From Sistotremastrum niveocremeum HHB9708 (lineage: Eukaryota > Basidiomycota > Agaricomycetes > Sistotremastrales > Sistotremastraceae): a stretch of 64,000 bases of DNA. Positions within the stretch are counted from its first letter, which is position 1. Each line of letters opens with the position of its first letter. The notes below the pieces were generated by a model. It was given only the letters and a program-made list of their open reading frames with translations, had not been told where the DNA came from and made no database searches. The stretch is from positions 248,001 to 312,000 of the forward strand of contig KV419423.1 of the NCBI GenBank assembly GCA_001630475.1. The letters are read 5' to 3'. Position numbers and translations under genes: made by a program. Of this stretch, positions 54,526 to 64,000 are shown in pieces.

Positions 54526-55234
54526 ATGCGACAGGCACAAGGATTGAATATTGTGAGGCTGGCTCGGAGTCAAGTTGCAGCACGGCAACTTGTGTCCGAG
54601 TCGTCGCCGAGAAGGCCTTCTTCGGATGACGCCGAGTACGACTACGATGAGCACCTCTTGACTCTGGGCTTTGACACTATTCGAGATGGAATCACTTCAG
54701 ACTCCTGGCTCTCCAGATCCAGACGACCGAAAAACGAAAAGTGTGTGATATCCATCCCTCTGGAGAATTGAAGCTCATATGAACATTTGCTTCAGTTCTG
54801 GTCAATGTTCTGTTCAAAGGGGTGGGCGGCGCACCCGTCTTGAACCGAAATAAGTTCAGCATCGCAACGACAGTCAAGTATCAGAGTTTATTGGTATTTC
54901 TGAGGAAGCAACTGGAGAGCAAGCCGAACGATCCGCTGGTAATGTCCTCGAATATCGCGTCAGAGCGTCTTTTGCAGGTCGCTCTGCCAACTGCGTTTCT
55001 CAACATTTGATTCAGTTTACGTATATCAATGGTGCCTTCTCTCCAGCTCCAGATGATACTATATCAAACCTATACAAAGTGATGAAAGCTCTTGTCACGA
55101 GTTCGCTTCGCTCACGCTCAGTCTTACAGTGCTTCTCAACGGACGGAATGCTTATCGTTTACTATAGGTACGTTGTCAAATGCGCTATATTTGGGTCTCA
55201 TATCACTATCAGTTCCGTCCCTGCTTGGGGGTGA
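54526..55234 (+). CDS. second, diverged Atg12-like ubiquitin-fold protein
   Basis: Exons 54526-54742, 54796-54938, 55016-55078, 55130-55167 and 55213-55234 sum to 483 nt, giving 160 aa. The last three exons (63, 38, 22 nt) have exactly the lengths of the canonical ATG12 at 55940-56464. The ubiquitin-like domain reads VLFKGVGGAPVLNRNKFSIA, SLLVFLRKQL, then [21 protein letters not shown] and ends SSVPAWG. The terminal Trp-Gly needed for conjugation is kept. A 70-residue acidic N-terminal extension (SSDDAEYDYDEHLL) is absent from the other copy. 29 of the last 40 residues match the canonical copy. Atg12 is joined to Atg5 by Atg7/Atg10. Whether this copy is joined, or to what, is unknown. Confidence 0.8.
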
Positions 55235-55939
55235 TAATCCGTCTATATGTCCGTGGCTTTATACGCCTACTCGAAACCTCTCGTCTCGCTCCATCTCGTG
55301 GAAGACCTGTCGACATTCATGTCGGTACCACTGCCATCTATGTTGCTCGATATGCCATGTTGGCCGGACTGGACACCTTGATCCTCTGTTTTATCGCTAC
55401 AGTGTCATCACAGCCCCGACACAAGCCTCGCCCTCGGATTTTCTGGCATAGTTAAATACCAGCTTAATCTCACAGAACCCACCCAAGAATGCTTTGGCAC
55501 TCTTACATTTTCCCGAACATCACTCCCTTACGTTCGACGTCCTCGCTTCATATACATGTATCATTACAACTCGCTCATCGCTCTCTCTCAATGTGCTGTA
55601 TCCAATCAATCAACCATTGTCATGCAAAGCTGGTTGACTTTATGAAGTCACGTATGCGAAGCTGAGGTTCTGGCACAAACAATACACTCGGAGAGCGCAT
55701 TTGCAGCAAATGGTATTCTGACAGGGTATATCCAATATACATGTATGAACAGGAACACGGGGGAAGGAGCTGTATGGGTAGAGGGCGAAGGCGGATAGTA
55801 GAGATGCACAGCTCGTGTCCTGTGTGTTGCTAAATTCTCGGCTTTGCAGGACAAGCAACGGTCTCACTGGAACTGCGCCTCGAGGCGAATAATAATGCAG
55901 AGGAAATCGGTGTGAGCGATCTGAATGTACTCAATAGCA
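55235..55939. other. region between convergent ATG12 genes
   Basis: 705 bp between the two stop codons. An open frame continues to about 55455 but is not recognisable protein. 3' regions only. Confidence 0.45.
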
Positions 55940-56464
55940 TTACCCCCATGCTGCCGTCGTACTAGTATCACGATCAGATGAAATCCAAGATGAATGAGCT
56001 GAAGTACATACCTGTAGTTTACTATTAAATGGCCCTCCGTGGCGAAGCTCTGAAAGGAGGTCAGATTGGTAGAAAGGGTATATCATCAAAGGAGCTTGAT
56101 TACCTTGTAGAGATTCGCCACCGTATCGTCAGGTGCAGGAGAGAAAGCCAAATTGATATACGTGAACTTGTGGCCCATCAGTATACAATTACCAGGAGGT
56201 GAATTTGAACGCACGAGAGGATCACCAGTCTTCCATCCTAGCTCTTTGCGTAAGAACTGGATCACGGCTTGAAACCGATTAGCAGCAGTGATCTTGTAAA
56301 AATTCTGCTTCATAATCGGTGCATTCCCAACTGCCTTGAACCGTACAACCACTATCGACATGACAGACACATATTAGCGAAGTAAACGAGTTCGACGACA
56401 TGATTGACGCACCTTTCGCCGCATCCTTCTTCTTGTATGTTTCCAGAGCTTCAGCTCCTTCCAT
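55940..56464 (-). CDS. ATG12: ubiquitin-like autophagy protein Atg12 (canonical copy)
   Basis: Exons 56464-56413, 56351-56215, 56166-56104, 56049-56012 and 55961-55940 sum to 312 nt, giving 103 aa. It is a minimal, strongly conserved Atg12: [61 protein letters not shown], and the C-terminal [19 protein letters not shown] with the conjugating Gly as last residue. Atg12 is activated by Atg7, passed to Atg10 and linked to a Lys of Atg5, and the conjugate promotes Atg8 lipidation at the forming autophagosome. Divergent from the potassium-channel gene, with under 200 bp between starts. Confidence 0.95.
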
Positions 56465-56662
56465 TTCTCGACTGACTGGAAGGATGAGAGGCCTGCGGGT
56501 TACAGGGCTTGCTCGACGCTAGTTCCAGGACAAGGATCTCGGCTTCGGATCGGCATGAGTTCGGAGTTCAGAATAAGCCGAAGTTGCATCGGCTTTCTTT
56601 TCAAAGAGCAACTATTTCGATCTCCGATCCGAAATCATTTAGACCGCTACCGCAGGCAGGTG

Positions 56663-58221
56663 ATGACGAGCAGGCCTATACGGCTCTCTGCCATAACGAC
56701 CTCAGCCCATTTTCTTACTGAAACACGAGACTTACCACCCGACTCCGGAGATGAGACCAGTTCACTCTACGGACTTCGTCCAAGCTCGGTGCCAGCAGCC
56801 CTGAAAGAGGTCAAACCCACTTGGCGACGAGATCTGCATGCTTTGCTCGAATACCCCACTTCTTCGTCATCTGCTTTCGTTGTACATATCCTTATCACGG
56901 GCCTTATTGTATTCTCCGGTGTCATCACCATAATCGAAACTCTCCCCCCTTTCACGCACCTTAATCTCCGCTTGTGGTTCGGCATCGAAACGAGCTTAGT
57001 CGCGTTATTCACCGTCGAATACATCGCTCGCTGTCTAGCTTGGAGTACAGACTTCAAGACATTCTTCTCATGGTTCAGATGTGCGTACTATTCCTCTCCG
57101 TTTAGCTTGCATCGAGAACTGATTTCAGTGCCGCAGCGTTCTTTGCCGTTGTCGATCTGCTTGCTATACTACCTTATTATATCGAAATCGCGATCCGCGC
57201 TGATACTGTAAGCTTTCCATAAGATAGTGTGATTCATACTAAGGTGTATCCCAGACTTCGTTCTTTCGATTCTCAATTCTTCGCACATTTCGATTACTTC
57301 GAGTTTTTCGGCCCTTCCGCTATAGCAGCACTATCTTATTGTGAGTGGCTCAGCGTCGACAAAATGTTTTGCGTCTGAAACAATATACCAGGACTATTGA
57401 AGTCATGTTCTTATCCTTCAAGCGTTCCAAGGATGCTCTTTTAGCTTTGGCATTCTTTATTGTCATGGCCCTCGTTGTCTTCAGCACACTCATGTCAGAC
57501 CATATCTATCTTGTTCCTGGAGCCTATCGATAGTTTTAACAGCTATTTTGCAGAGCGCGGAACTTGGGACCCCAACTTGGAAGTATTCATCAATGTCGAT
57601 GGAGACCCTACTCAATTTGAGGTAATTCGTGTACACATGCTATGAGTATTGTACTTGACACGTCTCGTCTTTGTCCAGTCCATCCCTGCGGCAGCTTGGT
57701 AAGTACTTCCCTTGATTTTTAAGACTATCACTCATGCAGCCCAGGTTCGTGTTAGTAAGTAAGTACATCCAACGTTTTCGGCGGAATCCTATATTGATTG
57801 TTTGAAAGCTATCACGACCGTTGGCTATGGAGAAATCGTCCCACGTTCGTTTCTGGGACGCCTTTTCACCTTGCCACTGCTTCTGTTCGGATTACTATTG
57901 ATCGCCCTCCCGTCGTTCGTCTTGGGGCGAGAATTTAGTTTGATATGGGAGACTATGAGTCATGAACAGGTGTGCTTGTTTCGTTTGTTATCCTTGAAAT
58001 GTGCTGAGTCGTGTTTGAAGCAGCCCGAAGATATTGACGGGGCTCGATTGGCCGACACCGTTCAGCAGGAGCGCGATCTTTCGAACCGCAAGCTCGCTCA
58101 AAATCAGCGAGAAATTAGTCATCAAATTGAGACTATTCGTAACCACCTGACCTTGCTGACACGTGAGCTTCGAGAGTTGATGGACGCTCAGAGAGCGATA
58201 GGGTCTGAGAAAAAGGAGTAA
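56663..58221 (+). CDS. voltage-gated potassium channel (six-TM Kv type)
   Basis: ATG 56663 (MTSRPIRLSAITT) is preferred; an in-frame ATG at 56555 would add 36 basic residues. S1 is AFVVHILITGLIVFSGVITI. S2-S3 run through FGIETSLVALFTVEYIAR and AFFAVVDLLAILPYYIEIAI. S4 has regularly spaced Arg (FSILRTFRLLRVFRPFRY), the voltage sensor. S5 is ALLALAFFIVMALVVFSTLM. The pore holds the selectivity filter TTVGYGE, and S6 is LLLFGLLLIALPSFVLGREF. A C-terminal coiled coil (QQERDLSNRKLAQNQREISH onward) could assist tetramer assembly. It is split by several short introns. Plasma-membrane or vacuolar location cannot be told. Confidence 0.9.
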
Positions 58222-58978
58222 AATCAGGGCCATGGAGGAGTCGACTGACTTTTTGGTTGGAGTGAATGGAGGCACTCATGCTATGCTATCTGCATTGTAT
58301 CAACATCAACACATTGTTTGAATACCGGAGAATTAGTTCAGGATTAATAGAGATGGGTTGGTTATCGAGCCTTGCTTAACCTGAGCGGAGAGGGCTTACC
58401 GCTCAAAGTAGGGGTTCCCACGCACGAGATAACATGCGAGATAACATGAGTTATCTCGCGGACCTCGATTACCCTCTTTTGTAGGCCATATAAAATCTTG
58501 TCAATATTATTGGAGGAACATATGAATACAAATGATTATCTAGCGTTTTTATACGATTAATTAGTTGAGAGAGAAGCGCCAGGTAGCCCAATGCGAGATA
58601 ACACGAGATAACATGTGACTGTGACAGCGCGTGACGCCGTGCAAGGGCCGAGCTTGCTGCCCTAGTCATTCTTTGCGTATGGGCTCTCGAGGTCTAAGGT
58701 GCTGTTGAAAGTGTATCTAATGGTCTATTGTATCTACCCTGCTCACTTTAGAAATTTAAAATAGATTTATAGCCCATTAGCAAGTGAACAAATAAAGAAA
58801 TCAGCGAAGGCTGATTGAATAAATTCCGAAAGCATTGCACCAGTGTGTTATGGGCACAAATAACTCGCCTCAAGATTGCTCAATAATTCCTTGTCAATTC
58901 AAGCAGAGCGAGGGGCTGCGGGCTTCCTGTTGTCCCGACACATGTGGCAACAACGCTCCGAAAGGGGTCCGGGGCAGC
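58222..58978. other. gene-free region with GAGATAACA repeats
   Basis: Downstream of the channel gene and left of the hAT nest. It holds the repeat cluster listed separately, and a GC-rich palindromic stretch (ggggcagcgcccc, 58971-58983) at the transposon insertion site. No protein recognised. Confidence 0.5.
58426..58613. repeat. cluster of GAGATAACA direct repeats
   Basis: GAGATAACA occurs four times in the same direction: 58426-58434, 58438-58446, 58595-58603 and 58605-58613. An inverted near-copy (agttatctc) lies at 58449-58457. The copies sit as two pairs about 157 bp apart, each pair spaced 10-12 bp. The AT-rich spacer suggests the ends of a small unclassified element or a protein-binding array. 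Confidence 0.6.
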
Positions 58979-58986
58979 GCCCCGGG
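58979..58986. repeat. left 8-bp target-site duplication of outer hAT
   Basis: GCCCCGGG here is repeated exactly at 61106-61113. Confidence 0.85.
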
Positions 58987-59139
58987 TAGTGTTCCAAGGT
59001 CCAGTCACGACTGGACTTTTGACCTCCGGAGGGTGTGACTGGCAACTGCCGGTCCGGTTGCCGTCCAAAATTTGGTGTGACTGGCAACTGCGACTGCGGT
59101 TGCGGTCCGGCAACCAGTCACGGCTGCGACCAGTTGCGC

Positions 59140-60737
59140 TAGTGATGCCGAAGTCCGGTTCGGTTCGGTCCTTGAGCCCTCGAGCCCGAACCTCGAACCG
59201 AACTTCGGTTCGGTCCTCCCTCGCGCACCCGGACCTGAACCGGACGCAGCGTCCGGTCCTCAAAGCGTCCGGTCCGGTTCGAACGCGGTCCGGACGCTTT
59301 ATCGGACGCTTTGAAATAAATTTTCCTTTTCCTACGAATCTTGAGAGCACGCGCGAGATGACGATTCGAAAAGAAGAGGTGTATATTGAGCAGCGATACA
59401 CTAGATTCATGTTGCAACGACGAAGGTACTTGTGAATTTCCACAGTCTTGAAATGAGACACCGCAAGCCGCGGGCGAAAGCAGATAGTGCGACATAGACC
59501 AGGACGGAGATGCATAGGGTTATCGATATACGGCAAATGTGTTGTCATCACGCGGATGACGGGATTGAGAGACTGAGAGAGACTTTGAGAGACGAAAATA
59601 GAAGTTAGCAGGAAGTTCGAGACGAATGGAAGAATACGCACCATGATGATGATTATGATCCCTTATCACATCTCCCACCCTCCATATCTTCCTTCCTCTA
59701 TCCGTTTCGATCCTCGAAACTCTTCAAGACTTATGAGCCCGCCGACCATTGATCGCGAGCTAAGACGAATGGGTTCTCGTATGTGAAGCGACGGCACAGA
59801 TTTGGTGATCGCCTGCCCATAAGGAACGCTCGTCAGCGGAACATGTAAAAACATATGAGACAGAAAGGACAGATTGTTTTACAGAATCAAGAGGCCGGAA
59901 CGTAAGAAACCTGAACGGACGCAGAGGACGGTCGAACGAGGATGATGACGGATAATGAGATAATGATGCCGGCTCTCTTTGTACGGTAGACACGGAAGAA
60001 GGAGATAGGTCGCCAAGTGAAGAGAATGCGGATGACCTTTTGAGAGACGCAGATCGAGCTGAAAGATATTTGACTGATTCCAGGGTTGTGGATGTGTTGA
60101 GCGAGCGCTGAGCGATGACGAACACCAGTGACGCCAAGTCACTGGTTTCGAGGGTGGGAACAGCTGGTATGAATGACACCAAGTCATTCATATCGCCTGC
60201 GCGAGCCGACAAGCACCAAGCTTGTCGCCGCGAGCAGTTGCTAGAGGTCGAGGGTGACGCGTGGAATACAGTTGCCAGCGTGGTTCGCGGAGTAAGCGGG
60301 GTCTTTTGAGTGATGTTTGAGTGTGTCATGGTGAGTATTGACAGTGCAGAATCTGTGATGTACGAGAGCCTGCGAGACACGAAAGTGATGGTCATCGAGC
60401 GACGCTGCGATGGTGTGACTGATTGCACTTGTTTGTTGGTCACGGGGATAACGGCGTTAACCCACACTGCGATCGGAATAATAGATATATTGCAATTTCT
60501 ACTTTCTATAACTCGAAATTGGTCTTCTATATAAGATAATTCGTGCTTGTTTTAGCCATCGGTCCGCGGTTCGGTTCGGTTCGAACCGCGTCCGGGCTGC
60601 CAGGCAAACAGCTCGAACCGCGGACCGAACCGTTGGTCACCCAGGTCGAACCGAACCTGAACCTGAACCGGACCGCCGGTTCAGTTCGGTTCGGACCGGG
60701 TTCGGACGCTTTGCCGGACCGGACGGCGGCATCACTA
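59140..60737. mobile_element. inner non-autonomous hAT-type DNA transposon
   Basis: 1,598 bp inserted within the outer element. Ends are TAGTGATGCCG followed by two mismatches and GTCCGGT, mirrored at the right end. An exact 8-bp duplication AGTTGCGC lies at 59132-59139 and 60738-60745. Subterminal GTCCGGTTCGG-type repeats cover about 200 bp at each end. The central 1.2 kb (59335-60545) is different in composition, has no recognisable transposase, and carries three hairpins at 60124-60227. It must have inserted after the outer element. Confidence 0.88.
60124..60227. repeat. three successive hairpins with a shared five-base loop
   Basis: Hairpin 1: ACCAGTGAC / GTCACTGGT at 60124-60146 around loop GCCAA. 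Hairpin 2: TATGAATGAC / GTCATTCATA at 60168-60192 around ACCAA. Hairpin 3: CGACAAGC / GCTTGTCG at 60207-60227 around ACCAA. Stems are perfect (9, 10, 8 bp) and unrelated in sequence, while the loops agree as RCCAA (TTGGY on the minus strand). They lie in the central part of the inner hAT element. Confidence 0.85.
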
Positions 60738-61105
60738 AGTTGCGCAACCAGTCATGGCCAGTTTTTCCAGTCACAACTGGTCTTTTATGAATATTTTAAT
60801 CATTATTATACTTACTAGATATGCTGTATATACACCTCATATGATGTGGTACATGCATATAGAGACCAATATATACCAGATATGTCACCATAAACACCCA
60901 TTTGAGACCCAAAATACCCTCTGGGTACCCTGGTTGGGGACCCTTAAGGGTCCTTGGTTGCGACCACGGTCACGACCGGTCATGACTGCGGTTGCCGGTT
61001 GCCTGAATTTCCAAGAACCTAGGCAACCGGCAACTGCAGTCCGGTCACGGTCCAGTCGCGACTGCCGGTTGCCACCGGTCACGGCAACTGGACCTTGGAA
61101 CACTA

Positions 61106-62428
61106 GCCCCGGGCGAAAAAAATGCTGATTTGAGAGAACCAAAAGACCAAAATCACATCAAATCTCTTTCTATGAATTTCCGAGCCCATTTGGAGTCCAT
61201 TCATGAATTTATTGAGGTTGGATTCTCCGCATATAGCCTATCCGAGCCTTCCCTGGGCCGTTCTTTTGGTGTATTTGAAGCCGCAAAAGATACAATAGTA
61301 TATTATACAAAGTGATTAATGAGGTCCTAGTCATATGAAAGTAGTGAAACGACGCAGTGATGGTAAGAATAATGTTTACCTCCTTCACATGTTGAAACGC
61401 GCCGATAGGCGCGCGCGCGCGAGCGTTTTTAACCTCAAAAATCACTCTAAAATATTCTAAAACGATGGTTGAATTCGCATAATGATGTATGATTCAATAA
61501 TTTTTACAGAAAATGCTACCGAAGTTCCCTTCATCTCTCTCCCCTTTCTTTCTTTTCCTTTCTTTTTCTCTTTCTTTTCGGGCCGAAATACCCCCTTCTA
61601 TGAGGGGAAAACCGCGGAGAGAGCTCAATTTGCGTGCCGACTACCGGCAATAGATAACAGCCGGTCGGCCGAGCCACATATAGCCACGATTCTCCGCTGG
61701 CACGACGATCGTTTGTTGATCGGCTCCATTCACGCAACTGGGGAAATTCTTCTCTGACGTTCTCAGGCAAGGCTTCTTTCACTGTCAACGACAATGACAT
61801 TTGTCCGTGTTTGTCAATCGAGACGTCCCTTCTCCGTCGAGTTTCGCTCTCTCGCGACCCAGATAAAACGTGCTTGCTCCTTTTGAGGCATTGTTGACTG
61901 TCTTGGATGACCCACTTTTCCCAGAAAAAGGAATTTGCAGACATGAGTGCCTTATTGGTACTCTGCAAAGATACTGCAGGAAAACAGAGATCTTCTCACC
62001 AAGACCTATTCTTTATATTCCTGACGAAATCTCTGGATAGCAATGTCAAAGATCTGGGGACAACTTTAAATTCGGTATTTATCACGAGAAAACGAAAGAT
62101 TAAACGATCTCAGTCCCCGCATCACAACCCGGCCCTCATGGCCCCCGATAAGTACTCATGAGGGCTGACTAGTCTATGCCATCAGACCGTTATATATTTA
62201 TCCTAGGTTCGCATGCTCTTCAGTACCTGTGAGTTGGTTCGACAGACCTCTTTCTGGCACATGACCTCGAACCTAACTGTATACTCTGTATTGAAGAATG
62301 ACGAGGCGTGACCTGCTGGCTGATTACGTCCATCATGATGCGCCTGAGCTCAGTCTACATAAATGGACGTCCCAAAGACTCCCCTCTGACCAGAACGCCA
62401 GTATCTTGCGCCTCGATTCCTGCTACTA
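61106..62428. other. region between transposon nest and reductase gene
   Basis: Starts with the right target duplication. A GC-rich stretch at 61398-61422 includes a perfect hairpin CGCGCC-GATA-GGCGCG (61398-61413). A pyrimidine tract lies at 61535-61580. An open frame on the minus strand (61531-61968) ends in a Lys/Arg run caused by that tract and is not recognisable. The promoter of the gene at 62429 is on the right. Confidence 0.45.
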
Positions 62429-64000
62429 ATGTCCTTCAAATTGTTATCTCACATTCGGGATATTCCTGTTGCCGAACTATTCATTGGAACTGGGACTCTC
62501 AACCCAGATCGCATTTTCGCCAAAGTGATGAATGGCGACATCGCTAATCTACCGGTTGAAGAAGTCGCGTGGAAGACGCTACTTGAACACGCCCATGCTG
62601 TTGCCATCGACCTCGCCAAGGAAATCAGCCCGAGAGCTCCAGGCTCGCCTGCTCGTGCAATCAGCATTTTAGCGAGCCATGGATACAACTTTATCGTACA
62701 CATGCTAGCCGCCATGTTCAACGGATGGACGGTAAGTCTCACACGATTTTTACTGGACGCGCCCCATTAAATTCTTCTAGGTCTTGATGATCTCTCAGAA
62801 GAATAGTCCAGCGGCTATCGACCACCTCATTGAGGCATCCAAATCCGAATGCATACTTATAGATCAGGGTTCCCGTTTCCAGATCCAGAGCTGCTTATCT
62901 ACTATTCCCATCCTCGAATTCCGCGACGTTTCGTCTTTGCAACGCTATGGCTTACCAGCTTCGCGGGTGTTGAGCCCGGAGGAGTTGGCTTTGGAGCTTG
63001 AGACTCCTGCAATCTATGCCCATACTTCAGGATCCACTGGACATCCGAAGATCGTACCATGGGTGAGCGTTTTATTCTCCTGGGTTGTCCCAGATACAGA
63101 TTCTGACTGGTGCCGACTCGCGACGCCTCTAGACTCATCGTTTCTTTTCACAAGCTGTAGACGCATACGTACCTGATGCTGAAGGTTTCAAGGGTCACTT
63201 ACTTTATTGTCTGGGACCCATCTATCACGTACGCCAGATTCTTACAAGATTACTTCGTCATTAATTTCCTTTTGAAAAGGCAATGGGTACCTTGATGGAC
63301 CTCGCTGCGGCGCCGGTATTGGGGTGTCCCATTTTGTTGGTCCATTCCAATCGTCCATTGACGGGAGAGGGATTCCTTCGGTACCTTGATCCATTTTCTG
63401 AGGTCATCGTTACGGCCATACCATCGGTCTTGGAGGAAGTCGCAGAGGCTGGCCCGGAGAGCATGAAGAAGTTGGCCAGCAAAGTCAAGGCCATATTCTG
63501 GGGCGGAGCTAACCTTGATCGGGCTGCCGGAGAGGCTTTAACAGCACACGGCGTGCCCCTGGTGATGGCATATGGAATGTGTGTTTTTCGGTATATCGTC
63601 GACGTCTGAATATCTCACTGAACCTATCAATATATTAGGACTGAAATCAATGCTGGATCAAGATTCAGAGTTCCCGATCACATTCTGGCTCACGATGAAT
63701 GGCGTTATGTCCAATGGAGGAACGGCTACAAATATCATATGGTTGACATGCAGGATGGAACTGGGGCAAAAGAACTTATTATTTCAGTGAGTGCCGATCG
63801 AGATTTCCATACTCTAGATATTCATGAACATTTTCAGCCAGATGTAGACACTCCGGCAGTCATCAATCACGAGAATCCCAGAGGATTTCGCACAAAGGAT
63901 CTGTGGATCGAACATCCTCAGAGGCCCGGCTGGTGGAGGCACGCCGGTAGGACAGATGACATCACTGTTTTGAGTAACGGGGAGAAGACGAATAACAAGC
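62429..64000 (+). CDS. NRPS-like adenylate-forming reductase (5' part, runs off window)
   Basis: N-terminal adenylation domain of a carboxylic-acid-reductase-like enzyme, seen in several exons from ATG 62429 ([20 protein letters not shown]). Core motif A3 is [21 protein letters not shown]. The A5-like region is [12 protein letters not shown]. The A7/A8-like end is [13 protein letters not shown] and [18 protein letters not shown], the pattern of basidiomycete adenylate-forming reductases and L-aminoadipate-reductase-like proteins. Those continue with a carrier domain and a NAD(P)-binding reductase domain, expected beyond 64000. They activate aryl or aliphatic acids and release aldehydes; the substrate cannot be told. 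No tailoring genes are visible upstream in the window, only transposons. Confidence 0.85.

Larger units (their letters stand above)
58987..61105. mobile_element. outer non-autonomous hAT-type DNA transposon (interrupted by inner element)
   Basis: Perfect 19-bp terminal inverted repeats TAGTGTTCCAAGGTCCAGT (58987-59005, and reversed at 61087-61105), flanked by a perfect 8-bp target duplication GCCCCGGG. TIRs starting TAGTG with 8-bp duplications are diagnostic of the hAT superfamily. The span is 2,119 bp; without the inner insertion and its duplication it is 513 bp, a MITE. Subterminal regions are packed with short GGTTGCCGG / CAGTCACGACTGG-type motifs in both orientations, as expected for hAT transposase-binding regions. 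There is no transposase. Perfect TIRs and duplication suggest a young insertion. Confidence 0.88.

Noticed and set aside
54526-55234. The diverged ATG12 copy as a pseudogene.
   Set aside because: All splice sites give an open frame, exon lengths match the canonical copy and the terminal Gly is kept, so there is no evidence of decay.
58880-59644. 254-codon minus-strand open frame across the left hAT ends.
   Set aside because: It crosses both transposon junctions and consists of translated GGTCCGG-type repeats, so it cannot be an ancestral gene.
59760-60467. 235-codon minus-strand open frame within the inner hAT as a protein gene.
   Set aside because: Low-complexity Ser/Thr-rich sequence without domain or splice structure; the hairpins pass through it. 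Kept only as possible cargo.

Overview
The window looks like nuclear DNA of a filamentous basidiomycete, most likely an Agaricomycete. Genes are packed on both strands and broken by many introns of about 50-60 nt with GTRNGT donors and YAG acceptors. The gene set is fungal: two ATG12 genes, ATG27, a TRK potassium transporter, a YOR1-like ABCC pump, SLAC1/Mae1-type and DHA1 transporters, and an NRPS-like adenylate-forming reductase. Exon boundaries were read by eye from splice signals and checked by reading frame. Where all exons are given, the summed CDS is divisible by three.

Layout. 0-4 kb: a divergent pair of DHA1 MFS transporters. 4.4-9 kb: a protein with a fungal transcription-factor middle-homology region but no visible zinc cluster, followed by a decayed fragment of the same family. 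9.4-11.6 kb: a tail-to-tail pair of SAM methyltransferases with identical exon lengths. 13.4-17.5 kb: a large Ser/Pro-rich protein of unknown function. 19-21.2 kb: a second intact member of the middle-homology family. 22.5-24.2 kb: an SLAC1/Mae1/Ssu1-type anion transporter. 24.7-31.4 kb: housekeeping genes (triosephosphate isomerase and profilin sharing a 267-bp promoter, an Aim32/Apd1-like ferredoxin, a MYND protein, aldose 1-epimerase with micro-exons). 32-36 kb: an ABM-like protein, a 5'-truncated LINE, and ATG27. 36.7-42.1 kb: TRK and a UBR7-like ubiquitin ligase. 42.3-47.6 kb: a membrane-anchored unknown, a secreted unknown and a sulfotransferase-like protein. 49-54.4 kb: the ABCC transporter. 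54.5-58.2 kb: two convergent ATG12 genes and a voltage-gated potassium channel. 59-61.1 kb: two nested hAT-type DNA transposons, each with a perfect 8-bp target duplication. 62.4 kb to the right edge: an adenylate-forming reductase running off the window.

Themes. Several families appear twice within the window in inverted arrangement (MFS, methyltransferase, ATG12, MHR protein), so local inverted duplication seems to have shaped this region. The two most unusual signals are (1) a second, diverged but apparently intact ATG12 with the family's splice pattern and terminal Trp-Gly, and (2) three successive DNA hairpins inside the inner hAT element that have different stems but the same five-base loop (RCCAA, or TTGGY on the other strand).
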